A DNA stretch of 64,000 nt, from assembly GCA_030386875.1 (NCBI GenBank), contig CM059575.1:40206859-40270858 (forward strand), read 5' to 3'. Made by a program: the position numbers and the translations under genes. This DNA comes from Morinoia aosen. Its lineage: Eukaryota; Arthropoda; Malacostraca; Amphipoda; Talitridae. This document shows, piece after piece, positions 24,196 through 33,953 of this stretch; the first letter of the stretch is position 1, and every line of letters starts with the position of its first letter. The notes beneath the pieces are model-generated. The model ran no database searches. It saw only the letters and a program-made list of their open reading frames with translations, and had not been told where the DNA came from.

Positions 24196-27100
24196 TCAAA
24201 TTTCATGGAGTAGGCGAATTTCAAGTAAGAAAAGGTTCAGAGGAGAGCGTGGCCCGCAGATGGCGAGGCCGGTCAGTAGTTCAGGGAGGTTCGGCTCCTC
24301 GCCGAGGTGAGCTTGCCGCTCTTGTGTGTAGTCGGGACATTCGAGAAGAATGTGGCGGACCGTTAACGGCACAATACAATTTTCGCAGTACGGTTGCGGT
24401 CGGCCCTCCAGCAAGTGCAGTTGCGTAAGGCGTGTATGGCCTATACGGAGCCTAGCGAGGACTACTTCCCACAGTCGATCCCTCTGCTGGGAGAATGGGA
24501 GAGGACGGACATCTGGCTTTATTGCCTTTAGCTTGTTGTTGGCAAGCGCCGACCACTCAGCCTGCCAGCGTTCTCGGATGCTCTTTTTGTAATACCACTT
24601 GTGGTCTGTTCGAGGGAGGCGGACCGGATTTATTTGCAAGTGGAGAGCCTCTCGAGCTGCTCGGTCGGCTGCTTCGTTTCCCGGCACTCCAACGTGGCTG
24701 GGAACCCAGCAGAAAGTAAATTGTTTACTGCTCGAAATGAGGCGACACTGTATGAGTTGAACAATGGGGTGAGGCGAGTTGTATCTCGAGAGCGCTAGAA
24801 TAGCACTCCGCGAGTCGGTTATTATCGTAGTCTCCAGGTGAGGAAGAGTTTCAGCGTGATTAAGTGCATCGTATATAGCATATAGTTCTGCTGTATACGA
24901 GGTTGCATGCGGTTGAATACGCCGCTGATACTTCGTAGAGCCTTGAATATAGGCGTATGCTGCTCCTTCTGGTGCTTTGGCTCCATCCGTATAAATACGG
25001 GAAAGAAATTGATGGGTTCGGACATGATCAAGGTAAAGTGCTCGAAGTTGGGATGGAGCGGTCGTGGACTTGGAATATTTGTAAAGTTCGTGACATATGC
25101 TAATAGCAGGTAACCGCCACGGTGGAAGTGGAGAAATTTGTTCTAGAAGAACCTGGTCTCGATGGGGAGCATATCGATCTCTGAGGTCCGATACACGTTG
25201 GAAGAAGTTTCTCAAGTGTGGGGCCTCCCTTCTAATTCCGCGTCGGTCAGCGGGTGGTTCGTTTGCTATGGTGCTCAATTCGTGCATCGGATTGGAGACG
25301 CTTGCCGCTACTCTGGCCGCATAATTAAGACTTTTTATAGTCGCATATAGCCGCAGAGTCAAGAGACCCGAGTCTGAGTGGAGGCTTGTCACAGGGGAGG
25401 TACGATACGCTCCCGTTGCGATACGTATGGCAGCATTTTGGATGGGCTGGAGTAGATCCAATACGGACGGTGCTGCGGAGGAGTAAACCTCCACGCCATA
25501 ATCCAGCTTTGGCTTAAGCAGCATTATGTAGAGACGGAGTAGGGAGATCCTATCTGCGCCCCATGATTTATTTGAGAGTAGCTTCAGCAAATTTAGAGTT
25601 GAATTGCATCGCCGCTTCAGGTCTTGGATGTGCGGCCTCCAAGTGAGGGAAGTGTCAAAAGTCAGTCCTAGGTACTTATACTGCTCCACCGCTCGCACAG
25701 GTTGACCATTCATTGTCAAAGCATGGGCCATTTTGGGGCAGTGGTGTCGGCGACAGATATGCATGGTTACTGTCTTTTCAGCATTGAATTGGAATCCTGT
25801 TTGTTGACTCCAGCGGGTTAGCGAGTTTATCGCAAGTTGAAGTTGCCGTTCGACAACTCGAGTGGAAGCTCCGGCGAAGTAGATCGTGAAGTCGTCCACG
25901 TATAGAGATGCTCCAACAGATGGGGGTAGGGTAGCTGCTATGTTATTCACAGCTACAAGAAACAATGTACAGGATAGTACGCTGCCTTGGGGTATGCCTC
26001 CTTCGGCGGGGTAGGGTGTCGAGGTGGCTGATCCTATTCTCACTCTGATACAGCGATCACGGAGGAAGTTGTCGACAAAGTATGCTAGATTTCCGCGCAG
26101 TCCAAAGGAGTGTAGAGATCGGAGGATGTCGTATCGCCAAGCGGTGTCGTAGGCTTTAGACAGGTCAAAGAAGACTGTTATGAAATGTTGTCTAGCGTTG
26201 AAAGATTCACGAATCGCTGTTTCCAGCTGGATCAGGTTATCTGTGGTACTGCGATTGTGGCGGAAACCAGACTGAATGGGAATTATGTGGTTTCCACGCT
26301 CCAAAAACCAAGCCAGTCTGGTGTTGAGGATTTTCTCCAACAGTTTGCACAGTGTACTCAACAGAGAGATCGGTCTGTATGAGCTTGGTACGTGGGGGTC
26401 TTTGCCTGGTTTGAGGATCGGGATTATTGTAGCGATTCGCCACGAGTTTGGATATGAGTGCGTGATGTATATTTGGTTGTACAGGTGAAGAATTAGCTGC
26501 TGTAGTGTTGGATCAGCCAATTTTATCATTGAATAAGTGATGCCGTCTTGGCCCGGACTGCTATCTGTGCAGTGCGATAGGTTGGAGTGGAACTCTTCAG
26601 GAGTTATCAGGTCGTTATACGGTTGGTTAGAAGTTGCTGCAAAGTTGAGGGCTTGGTTCTCCGTGGAGGTTTTGTACGCAAGAAAAGCTGGACTTGCTCG
26701 GTGAAAACCGAAATCGCGAGAGTAGTGGGAGGCAAATTGATCGCTCACTTGGCAAGGATCTGAGACAATTGTGTCCTGAATGCGCAGAGATGGGTGGGTA
26801 GTCGGGCTGAACTTTCCAGCAATCTTCGCTACTTTTTTCCAAATTTCAGAGGGGGAGGTATGAGCGTTGATTGTAGTCAAATAGTTTTGCCAGGAGTTCT
26901 TTTTGCTGTTGGAGAATACATATTTACACTGCGCACGTGCTCTGTTGAACGCTATTTTGTTGATTACTGATGGGGAGCGGCGTAGTTTCCTTCCTGCTTG
27001 GCGGCGCCGTTGTAGTGCTCGTTGGCACTCTGCTGTCCACCAAGGGACGGGGGGTTTCGAGTATTTGCCTGAGGTTTGTGGGATGGCTGCATTTGCCGCT

Positions 27101-27894
27101 GTCTTGATCTTGTTTTCTATTAGGTTAAGGAGATCTTCGACCGAGTCATCTGGGTTTCTAGGCCCGTCAATCTTTGTGTGATCTCTGTAGAGTGGCCAGT
27201 TCGCTTTATGAATATTATAGTGCCGTCTCGTTTGGAGTGGGGTGGCGCGGCGCAGAGTGACTCTGATTGGGTAGTGGTCGCTGCCATATAGGTCGTCCAA
27301 GACTTCAAAGTTGAAGTCCTGTAGGGCCCCTGAGGAGCATATGGCTAAGTCGATTATTGAGAAAGTTCCTGATTGTGAATGGAGATGTGTTGGTGAGTTA
27401 TTGTTCAAAAGGGAGATGTCATGTGAAATGAGAAGGTCCGCTATCTGTCTACCCCTCCGGTTGGCTCTCGGGGGGTCCCACAAGGGGTCGCTTGCATTCA
27501 TGTCCCCCATGAGCAGGAATGGTGGTCGCAGCTGCTCGATGAGGTGGGTGAAGTCGCGGGCTGAGACATCCAAGTGGGAGAGGTACAGGGAACATACTGT
27601 GTATGTTTTGGCGGGTAGATGGATTTTTATGGCTACTGCCTGGAGATTTGTGTCTAGTGGGAAGAGATCGTATGGGTATCTCTGGTGTACTAAGATTGCT
27701 GCTCCTCGTTCGTGGCCATCGTCACGAACAGGGGCCGAGCGTTCGAGGCGATAATGTGAAGGGGGGTTTGCGTAGCGCCCAGTCAGGAGGGTTTCCTGGA
27801 GGCACACGCAGATAGGATTTTCATTGTGAAGGACTTTGAGATCATTGAATTTTGTGTGGTAAGACTGCATGTTCCATTGTATGATTTTCGACAT
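24196..27894 (-). CDS. I-clade LINE ORF2: endonuclease, reverse transcriptase, RNase H
   Basis: A 1,232-residue open frame, normal length for I-clade ORF2. It supplies target nicking, target-primed reverse transcription and RNA removal. The N-terminal apurinic-type endonuclease spans about residues 1-220 (IIQWNMQS, VCLQET, LMGDMNASDPLW, GSDHYPIRV). Reverse transcriptase spans about 450-760, with SSYRPISLLSTLCKLLEKIL, the PQGSVLSCTLF turn and active-site LYVDDFTIY near residue 665. RNase H spans about 960-1085, with IYTDGAKAPEGAAYAYI, ELYAIYDAL, ITDSRSAI and SHVGVPGNEAADRAA, retaining the acidic residues. A C-terminal CX2CX7HX4C knuckle (CENCIVPLTVRHILLEC) lies near 1170. It starts 22 bases after the ORF1 stop. 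Confidence 0.95.
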   Translation of the reverse strand: MSKIIQWNMQSYHTKFNDLKVLHNENPICVCLQETLLTGRYANPPSHYRLERSAPVRDDGHERGAAILVHQRYPYDLFPLDTNLQAVAIKIHLPAKTYTVCSLYLSHLDVSARDFTHLIEQLRPPFLLMGDMNASDPLWDPPRANRRGRQIADLLISHDISLLNNNSPTHLHSQSGTFSIIDLAICSSGALQDFNFEVLDDLYGSDHYPIRVTLRRATPLQTRRHYNIHKANWPLYRDHTKIDGPRNPDDSVEDLLNLIENKIKTAANAAIPQTSGKYSKPPVPWWTAECQRALQRRRQAGRKLRRSPSVINKIAFNRARAQCKYVFSNSKKNSWQNYLTTINAHTSPSEIWKKVAKIAGKFSPTTHPSLRIQDTIVSDPCQVSDQFASHYSRDFGFHRASPAFLAYKTSTENQALNFAATSNQPYNDLITPEEFHSNLSHCTDSSPGQDGITYSMIKLADPTLQQLILHLYNQIYITHSYPNSWRIATIIPILKPGKDPHVPSSYRPISLLSTLCKLLEKILNTRLAWFLERGNHIIPIQSGFRHNRSTTDNLIQLETAIRESFNARQHFITVFFDLSKAYDTAWRYDILRSLHSFGLRGNLAYFVDNFLRDRCIRVRIGSATSTPYPAEGGIPQGSVLSCTLFLVAVNNIAATLPPSVGASLYVDDFTIYFAGASTRVVERQLQLAINSLTRWSQQTGFQFNAEKTVTMHICRRHHCPKMAHALTMNGQPVRAVEQYKYLGLTFDTSLTWRPHIQDLKRRCNSTLNLLKLLSNKSWGADRISLLRLYIMLLKPKLDYGVEVYSSAAPSVLDLLQPIQNAAIRIATGAYRTSPVTSLHSDSGLLTLRLYATIKSLNYAARVAASVSNPMHELSTIANEPPADRRGIRREAPHLRNFFQRVSDLRDRYAPHRDQVLLEQISPLPPWRLPAISICHELYKYSKSTTAPSQLRALYLDHVRTHQFLSRIYTDGAKAPEGAAYAYIQGSTKYQRRIQPHATSYTAELYAIYDALNHAETLPHLETTIITDSRSAILALSRYNSPHPIVQLIQCRLISSSKQFTFCWVPSHVGVPGNEAADRAAREALHLQINPVRLPRTDHKWYYKKSIRERWQAEWSALANNKLKAIKPDVRPLPFSQQRDRLWEVVLARLRIGHTRLTQLHLLEGRPQPYCENCIVPLTVRHILLECPDYTQERQAHLGEEPNLPELLTGLAICGPRSPLNLFLLEIRLLHEI

Positions 27895-27915
27895 TCTTTG
27901 GGGGTATTTACGAGT

Positions 27916-30083
27916 TTATGGTCTGTCATGACGAGAGGAGTGTAGGACAGGAATTGGGGCATTGCATTTGCCGGCCGGCTGGTCGGGTGGACGGGTGTGT
28001 TTCTTTTTTGAAGTTGAGGTACTATGCTGCTGGTATGGAGAGAGGTCTCGTTCCCGTTTGTTCAAGAAGGAGACGTCCATATTCTCCGAGTTGGAGTGGG
28101 AGCGAGAGCGCGGCGGAGACTGCGAGGCTATGCGCGCATTTCGGGCGCAGGGCTTGGGCCTTGAGGATTGGGACCGAGAGTGTCGTGGTGGCACCTCGTT
28201 ACTGCTTGAGATAGGTGAGGGTGTTTCCGAGGATTTATTGAAATGCAGTTGTGGGGGAGGCATCCCCTGCTCAGGCCGTTCCTGATGACTTGTCTTCGAG
28301 CCCAAGGGTGTGGAGGGAGGGCACTTTGCTCGTGCATCTTCCGGGTTTGTTTGAGGGAGGCTGTCGCCAGTTCCAGCTGGAAGCTCCGGATCCTGCCCAT
28401 CCCGAGTGGTCCCTTCCCTGGTACCCAGCCAGGGGTGTGGTACCGGAGACTGAAACTGTCGCGATGTACCGGGGGCCTCCCCCCGAGTAGGCGGCGTAGT
28501 CATCCTTGGTCTACACGTGGCCACTTGGGTGTTTGCGGTCGATGGTGTTTTTGCATTTAACGGCCGTATGTGCGGCTGTCGAGTGCTGTTGTTCCCGTCA
28601 GTGTGAAACTGCGCGGTGTCTAGAGGGAGTCGCTTAAAGGTGTATTGAGCACGGGTCGTGGTGTCTCGTTGGTCATCACTTGAGCTCTGGGCAGTAGTGG
28701 AGTCGAGTTCTTGCTCATCACGGGTCTTCATGCTGGACGCTGGTTTCATGGGTGGAAGAGCATTCGGCTGAGAAAGTAAAGTTGAGTGTTGTTGGGACTC
28801 TAGTTCCGCTGCCGGGGGTGAGGTCACCGACTGGGCCGTACCTGCCTTGTGAGATTCTGAGGGTGCTGGTCCCTGACCAGTAGGGGCTGCCACCGGCACT
28901 TCCTTCGGCGGCCGTTGTACTGCAAAACTGTACGTGCGGCCTTGCGACTTGTACCAGTCAGTGACTTGGGCTTTAGCGATTCCGTATGTTGTGTGCTCTT
29001 TTATCATGGTGGAGATAATTTCCTTCCGGTATAGGTAATGTGGGCAGGATGGGCTGTATGAAGGGTGAGACTCACCACAATTCACACAGGATGGCGTCTG
29101 GATGCATGCGCGTGAGTGGTGTCCCATTGTTCCACACCGAGCACAAACTTCAGTCGTCTGTCGGCACCGTTTTTTGGTGTGTCCCAATTTTTGGCATCGA
29201 GTACACCGAATGGGGTTCGGGAAATAAGGCCGGACGTACTCCGCATGCCATTCACACAACTGCACTACGGGGGGGAGGGATGTGCGGTTGAATGTGAGCA
29301 CATACCGTGGAGTAGGTTTAAGTTCCCCATCTATTCGGGCTTTTTGCCTTTCTATCTGGGTGACTCCCTGGCCGCGTAGGGCCTCTAGCAGGTCTGTCTC
29401 GGGGATGTTGGTAAAGGTGTGGCTGTGCACTGTGCCCTTCACAGTATTGAGGGTAGAGTGAGGCTGTACTTGGGTGGGATTAGCTCCGAGTTGTGTGATA
29501 GTCTGAAGACTATTGAGCTGGTCTTCATTAGCCAACTGGATAAGTAGCGAGTCTTTGGATATTTTTTGGATTGATTTGGGAGAACCCAGTTTCAATTTTA
29601 GATCTCTGTCCACAGAGAGGACATCCACGCCTTTATTTAGGTCAGCTCCTGGGAAGGTGACGACGTGGTAGACAGGAAAGTGAGGTACTTTTTTCCCTGC
29701 TCCAACTGGAGAAGGTGTTTGACAGAAAGAGGTTGTGGGCGTGGGCGAGAATACTTTGACTTCGCTCTTTTAGAACTTTCATAGGGCTCCAGGGTAGCAA
29801 TTGAGGATGTCCCTGCTCGGTGATTTGTATTTGTGTTGCGTCTCTTATCATTAGATGTTGGATTCGAAGGCTCGAGTGTATATTTATTTTGCTGTTGCAG
29901 CTCCTCGCGTTCCTCGCCACTCGCAGACGTGCTCTGCGATGGTATTGGTGCCGCTGAGGTTGACAGAGAACTGCTTTCCGCATTTCCTGTCTGGGAGATG
30001 TCCGTGAAGTCCAGGGGCAGGTTGAAGTCGTCACCATCAATTTGTTTTACGGTTTGGGGGGGGATTGAGTTAGAAGTTTCCAT
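27916..30083 (-). CDS. I-clade LINE ORF1 (nucleic-acid-binding Gag-like protein), one frame change
   Basis: Two overlapping frames make one protein. Frame 0 runs from the ATG at 30,083 (METSNSIPPQ) and stops at 29,637. The -1 frame is open from 29,688 to the stop at 27,916 (about 590 codons). The join lies at GGGAAAAAAG (29,697-29,688). The C-terminal half carries three zinc knuckles: CTRCQKLGHTKKRC, CARCGTMGHHSRAC and a variant CVNCGESHPSYSPSC. A long Pro/Ser/Gln-rich region follows. I-clade ORF1 proteins bind the element RNA in ribonucleoprotein particles. An upstream in-frame ATG at 30,218 is possible, but 30,083 fits better. Either -1 ribosomal frameshifting or a one-base deletion explains the frame change. 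Confidence 0.85.
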
Positions 30084-30578
30084 GGTTAGTGAGTTAAGTC
30101 TCACCTGTGCTCTGAGCCGGCACCAGCTTTGGGCGGCCGCCAACAAGGGGAACCCTTCTGTCAGGCTCACGTAGTCCCGACGGGCACACTCACTAAGCAC
30201 AGGCATAGCTCCTGGCACAAGCAGATGCAGCAGGTTGTTGCGTTTGACTAACCAGCGAGACGCTTCCGCGCCTCACTGGCGTTTAAACCGCCCCCCGCCT
30301 TTCCACCCGGCCATCGGCTAACCCTTGCCGCGCACGACTATCAAGCCGGCAGGTCGGGTCTAGGTCCCGGCCGGCCTTGCAATCAAATCCAAGGAGGGGT
30401 CAGTGTGTGTCCAGTAGAGTATCCAGTTGTCAGCTCAGTTGTCAGTGTTGCCATCCCAGTTGGTCTGGATCTCGGCCCAAGCCTGTCTGTCATGGTTGAA
30501 CCTGGGACAGCATAGCCTTGGGCTTCATTGAACACACAAGCCCCCTTCCCACGACAAGGACAGGATGGCGCGAGGGGG
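30084..30578 (-). other. 5' untranslated region of the I-clade element
   Basis: GC-richer than its surroundings and without a supported gene. I-clade elements usually carry an internal promoter at the very 5' end, so transcription would be expected to start near 30,578; no motif was identified with certainty. Confidence 0.5.
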
Positions 30579-31240
30579 CTATCACCACCAAAAACATATT
30601 TCATACCTTCTCGATATTCACCACATCATGCGGACATGGGTACACGGGATAAAATAGAGATACAGTGTAAGCCGGTTACCACTCATGATTGACAAATATC
30701 TGCAAAATATTGGTAGAAATGGGTGAACAAACATATATTCAATATCAAAATTCATAGCTTGTACAACATACGGACAGAAAGATAATTTTACTACCATTCA
30801 TATGCTCAAATTGCACTTTATTTCATTAATTATATATGACATTAATCCGATTCACAGAAACGCCCTCTGGGGAAGTGATAGATCTATTTTTGAATCATTT
30901 CGCTATTGCAATAAAATTTATTAACCGAATGGTTTTTGCGTAAAGAAATGAAATAGAAACATGTATATCTATTTATGTAGATACATATATATACCTACAC
31001 ACGTACACACACATATTAATATATATACTTATTGAAAATGAAATATTAGAAAAAATACATATATAAGATAAAAGATAGAAGCAACCTACCATCTACTACA
31101 CAGAAAATGACAGCTGAGCTCACTGTAATCCTAAGAAATTTTTCGCAAAAAAAAATAACTAAAAGGAAGAGAAGACTTCGAAAAACATAAAAATGAGCTG
31201 TTTTTTAATTTCTTCACAGAAATTTTTAAGAAAAATCAGG

Positions 31241-31671
31241 TGTAAAGAACTTCGTGGTTCTTTGGGTGCGTATAGGGAATTCAAAAACGCGTAGGCTTAT
31301 CCAAACGGTTTCTGTTACAATATGATACAAACAAACTTAATATCTAGCTCTAAAACACTGTTAATTGCACTTTAATTTCACGATTCACATATTATGCCTT
31401 TTAATACACTAAATACACACAATCAACGAAAACACTAGAACCTATTATGTACAAAAAACGAATTTAGGGATTATTGCACGGTATAAAATAGTTTATGACG
31501 CAATAACAGAAAATATTAAAACCTTACCGAATTATTAGCCCCTTTCGGCATACTCTTCCGTGTATAGACCGCAAATGAAAAGCCTAAGCCCACACGGACT
31601 TCGACTTGCAATAGACCAAGATGAAGCTCAAACTAAATGTACCTATCGCACACGCATGAGCTTCGCTAACA
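31241..31671 (-). repeat. BEL/Pao 3' LTR
   Basis: On the minus strand it starts TGTTAGCGAAGC and ends CTTTACA, the TG...CA ends of an LTR. It matches 47,363-47,793 over its whole length. Confidence 0.95.
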
Positions 31672-31688
31672 CCGGCCCCAAATTTGGG
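31672..31688 (-). promoter_or_regulatory. BEL/Pao polypurine tract region
   Basis: Immediately before the 3' LTR the minus strand reads AAATTTGGGGCCGG, a purine-rich stretch of the kind that primes plus-strand DNA synthesis. Confidence 0.55.
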
Positions 31689-31722
31689 AGCACAAATTTC
31701 AAAGGGATTTTTATTATATTCT

Positions 31723-32800
31723 TCAAACAAGCTCACAATTTCGTTTCAGCAATATCAATTTGGTTACAGGACGAAAAATAATCAGAGTGCCCAGCCTGAC
31801 AACTGACGAGTCCTTATATTTTGCTACGGCAACTCGAGCCGAGCGACGTCTACCGTCTTCGCTTTTCACGACGTCGACCACCCGACCAAGCGGCCACTGG
31901 TTGCGAGGGAGGTGGTGGTCGGTGACCAAGACCAAATCTCCAGGCTGCAGAGGAGGTTGTTCAGATGTCCACTTCTGACGAGGTTGCAACAGGGACAAAT
32001 ATTCGCGTCGCCGTCTATTCCAAAACAAGTCCGCGAGGTACTGGACCTGTTTCCACCTTCTTCTATAATACGAGTCGCTTGACCCAAAAATACCTGGAGG
32101 AAAGGTTATTCCGGGGTTGAGAAGGAGAAGGTGATTAGGTGTCAAAGCCTCTGGATCCTCGGGATCGTCTGAAACAGGAGTAATCGGCCTGTTGTTCAGA
32201 ATAGACTCTACTTCACACATCAGCGTCGCAAGATTTTCATCTGTCAGTTTTAGAACTTGCTCGCGCTTCAACGATGTCAATACCTTCCTCACGCTTCTGA
32301 TCAACCGCTCCCAGACTCCACCAAAGTTGCTGCTGTAGGGGGTGTTGAACTTCCAAACTATTTGACGTCTCTTGAGCCAACCCTCTATCGAGGCATTATT
32401 CCACTCTGCGATCGCCTTCCTTAATTCCTTCTCTCCGCCGACGAAATTGGTACCGTTATCTGACGTAATAGAGCTGACGTTCCCACGCCTGCTTATAAAG
32501 CGACGAAGTGCATTAATAGAAGAGTCCGTAGTAAGATCAGGTGCAAGCTCCAAGTGAATAGCTCTACTAGCCATGCAAGTAAAAATAACTCCATAGCGCT
32601 TTTCTGAACGCCTCCCGAGGACCACATCAAAAGGACCAAAGTAATCAACACCTACGTGCGTAAACGCAGGCGTGTCACCGGTCACACGAGTCGCGGGCAG
32701 GTTAGACATGAGCTGAGCGCACCTCTTACGAAGCTCTGCAAGAATGGTAGCTCTTCCAAGATGGCCTTGAGCTCTATGGGTTTCGTCTGCTATTTTAATA
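31723..32800 (-). pseudogene. BEL/Pao integrase
   Basis: An open frame of 328 residues from 32,709 to 31,723 carries the integrase core: VGVDYFGPF with the first Asp, ITSDNGTNFVGG with the second, and GGVWERLIRSVRKVL with the Glu. It also has the typical BEL pieces RHPVLLP (upstream frame) and ALTPNHLLL. It inserts the cDNA into host DNA. The upstream part (ADETHRAQGHLGRATILAEL) lies in the same frame, but the preceding RNase H frame ends at 32,790 with a stop, so a single-base frameshift near 32,795-32,800 separates the two. The original was one polyprotein. Confidence 0.9.
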
Positions 32801-33902
32801 AAGCAACGAACGACGAACCGGGCAAAAGAACAGGATGACGAGTCGAAAAGTTTTCGGGAGCTTTCGATAGGCGACCTCCCACTCTGATCAGGTGGGAATC
32901 ATCCACAAGCAAGTTAAGTTTACTTAAGTTCTTATCTGGAAATCGACTACCGTTTATTTCTTTCTCCAGGTCGGGATACTCGTTCCGCTGTACGTGGAGT
33001 ATTATTGCATGATCCGCCTGTCTAAGCTCTTCCAGCGAAATTCCAGGTTCAACCGAAGTTTTGTCGCTCAAGTAAATCATAAATTTACGAAACCAAGCTA
33101 CCTTGAGCTTCAACTTGTACCAACTGGATGACGATCGAAGTAAAGTATCAGTGTAGTTTCCCGATGAAACCGCAATCTGAAGAACGGAAACCTCCTTTTT
33201 CACTTCTGGGTCGTCGTCTTCCACTTTCCCTCGAGTTTGCGTTGGGTTGCTTCCCGTTTTTAAGAAGTTCGGTCCTTCGTTCCAGAGCGACGAGGCCATC
33301 AAGTTCTCGACCTTAGCGCCTCTGCTGAGAATATCTGCCTGATTCTGGCTAGAGGGAACGTACATCCACTCATTCGCTTGTGAAAAACTACGAATATAAG
33401 ACACCTTGTTGCTCACAAATCTTTGAAATCTCTTTGTCTCATTTTTGAGATAACCGAGAACCGTTTGGGAGTCGCACCAAAAGGTCTGCGAATGAAACGA
33501 CATGTGGCATTCTCTGCGCAAGACGCTCGCCACGTCGACCGCGATCTTGGCACCCCCCAGTTCAATCCTGGGAATGGTTCGCAGCGCTCCTCGACTGAGT
33601 GGAGTCAGACGAGACTTCGCCAGAACTGGAGAACTCACGACAATAGAGCCGAGCGTAACAAACCTAAAATACGCGACCGCGCCATAAGCAGTTTCACTGC
33701 CGTCACAAAATACGTGAAGTTCGATTGACTTGAGATTTTCTTCGTGCACCTCCAGCTTCAAGCATCGGGGAATTTTGTACCGAGACATCTTACTCATGTC
33801 CGATGCCCAATCTCGCCACGCAAGGCACAGTTTATGAGGCAAAGGATCATCCCAGCCCACTCGCTCTCGGCACGCTTTCTGGAAAATTCGCCTACCCAAC
33901 AA
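32790..33902 (-). pseudogene. BEL/Pao RNase H and connection to integrase
   Basis: In frame with the gag-pol segment upstream (33,954-37,649) but separated from it by a TAG (33,956-33,954) and a TGA (33,923-33,921). It contains the Pao-type RNase H motif LHVFCDGSETAYGAVAYF, RIELGGAKIAVDVA, FWCDSQTVLGYL and VPSSQNQADILSRGA, then the HXXC-type integrase leader. RNase H removes the RNA strand during cDNA synthesis. The two stops would truncate the polyprotein after the reverse transcriptase. Confidence 0.9.
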
Positions 33903-33953
33903 AATTACAGGCGCGACTAATCAGAGGGGATCGTACACAGAGGCAACTACACT

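Larger units (their letters stand above)
23915..30578 (-). mobile_element. I-clade non-LTR retrotransposon, full length
   Basis: Both ends are defined by a 14-bp target duplication CTATCACCACCAAA at 23,901-23,914 and 30,579-30,592. The element begins CCCCCTCGCGCC (minus strand, 30,578) and ends in a (TAA)n tail (plus-strand ATT repeats at 23,915-23,934), the typical tail of I elements. It carries ORF1 with CCHC knuckles and ORF2 with endonuclease, reverse transcriptase and RNase H. About 6.7 kb. ORF2 is intact; ORF1 changes frame once at a slippery site. It could be young, possibly competent. Confidence 0.95.

Noticed and set aside
24350..27815. Several plus-strand open frames of 60-147 codons
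   Set aside because: All lie antisense to the intact I-clade ORF2, which explains the sequence.
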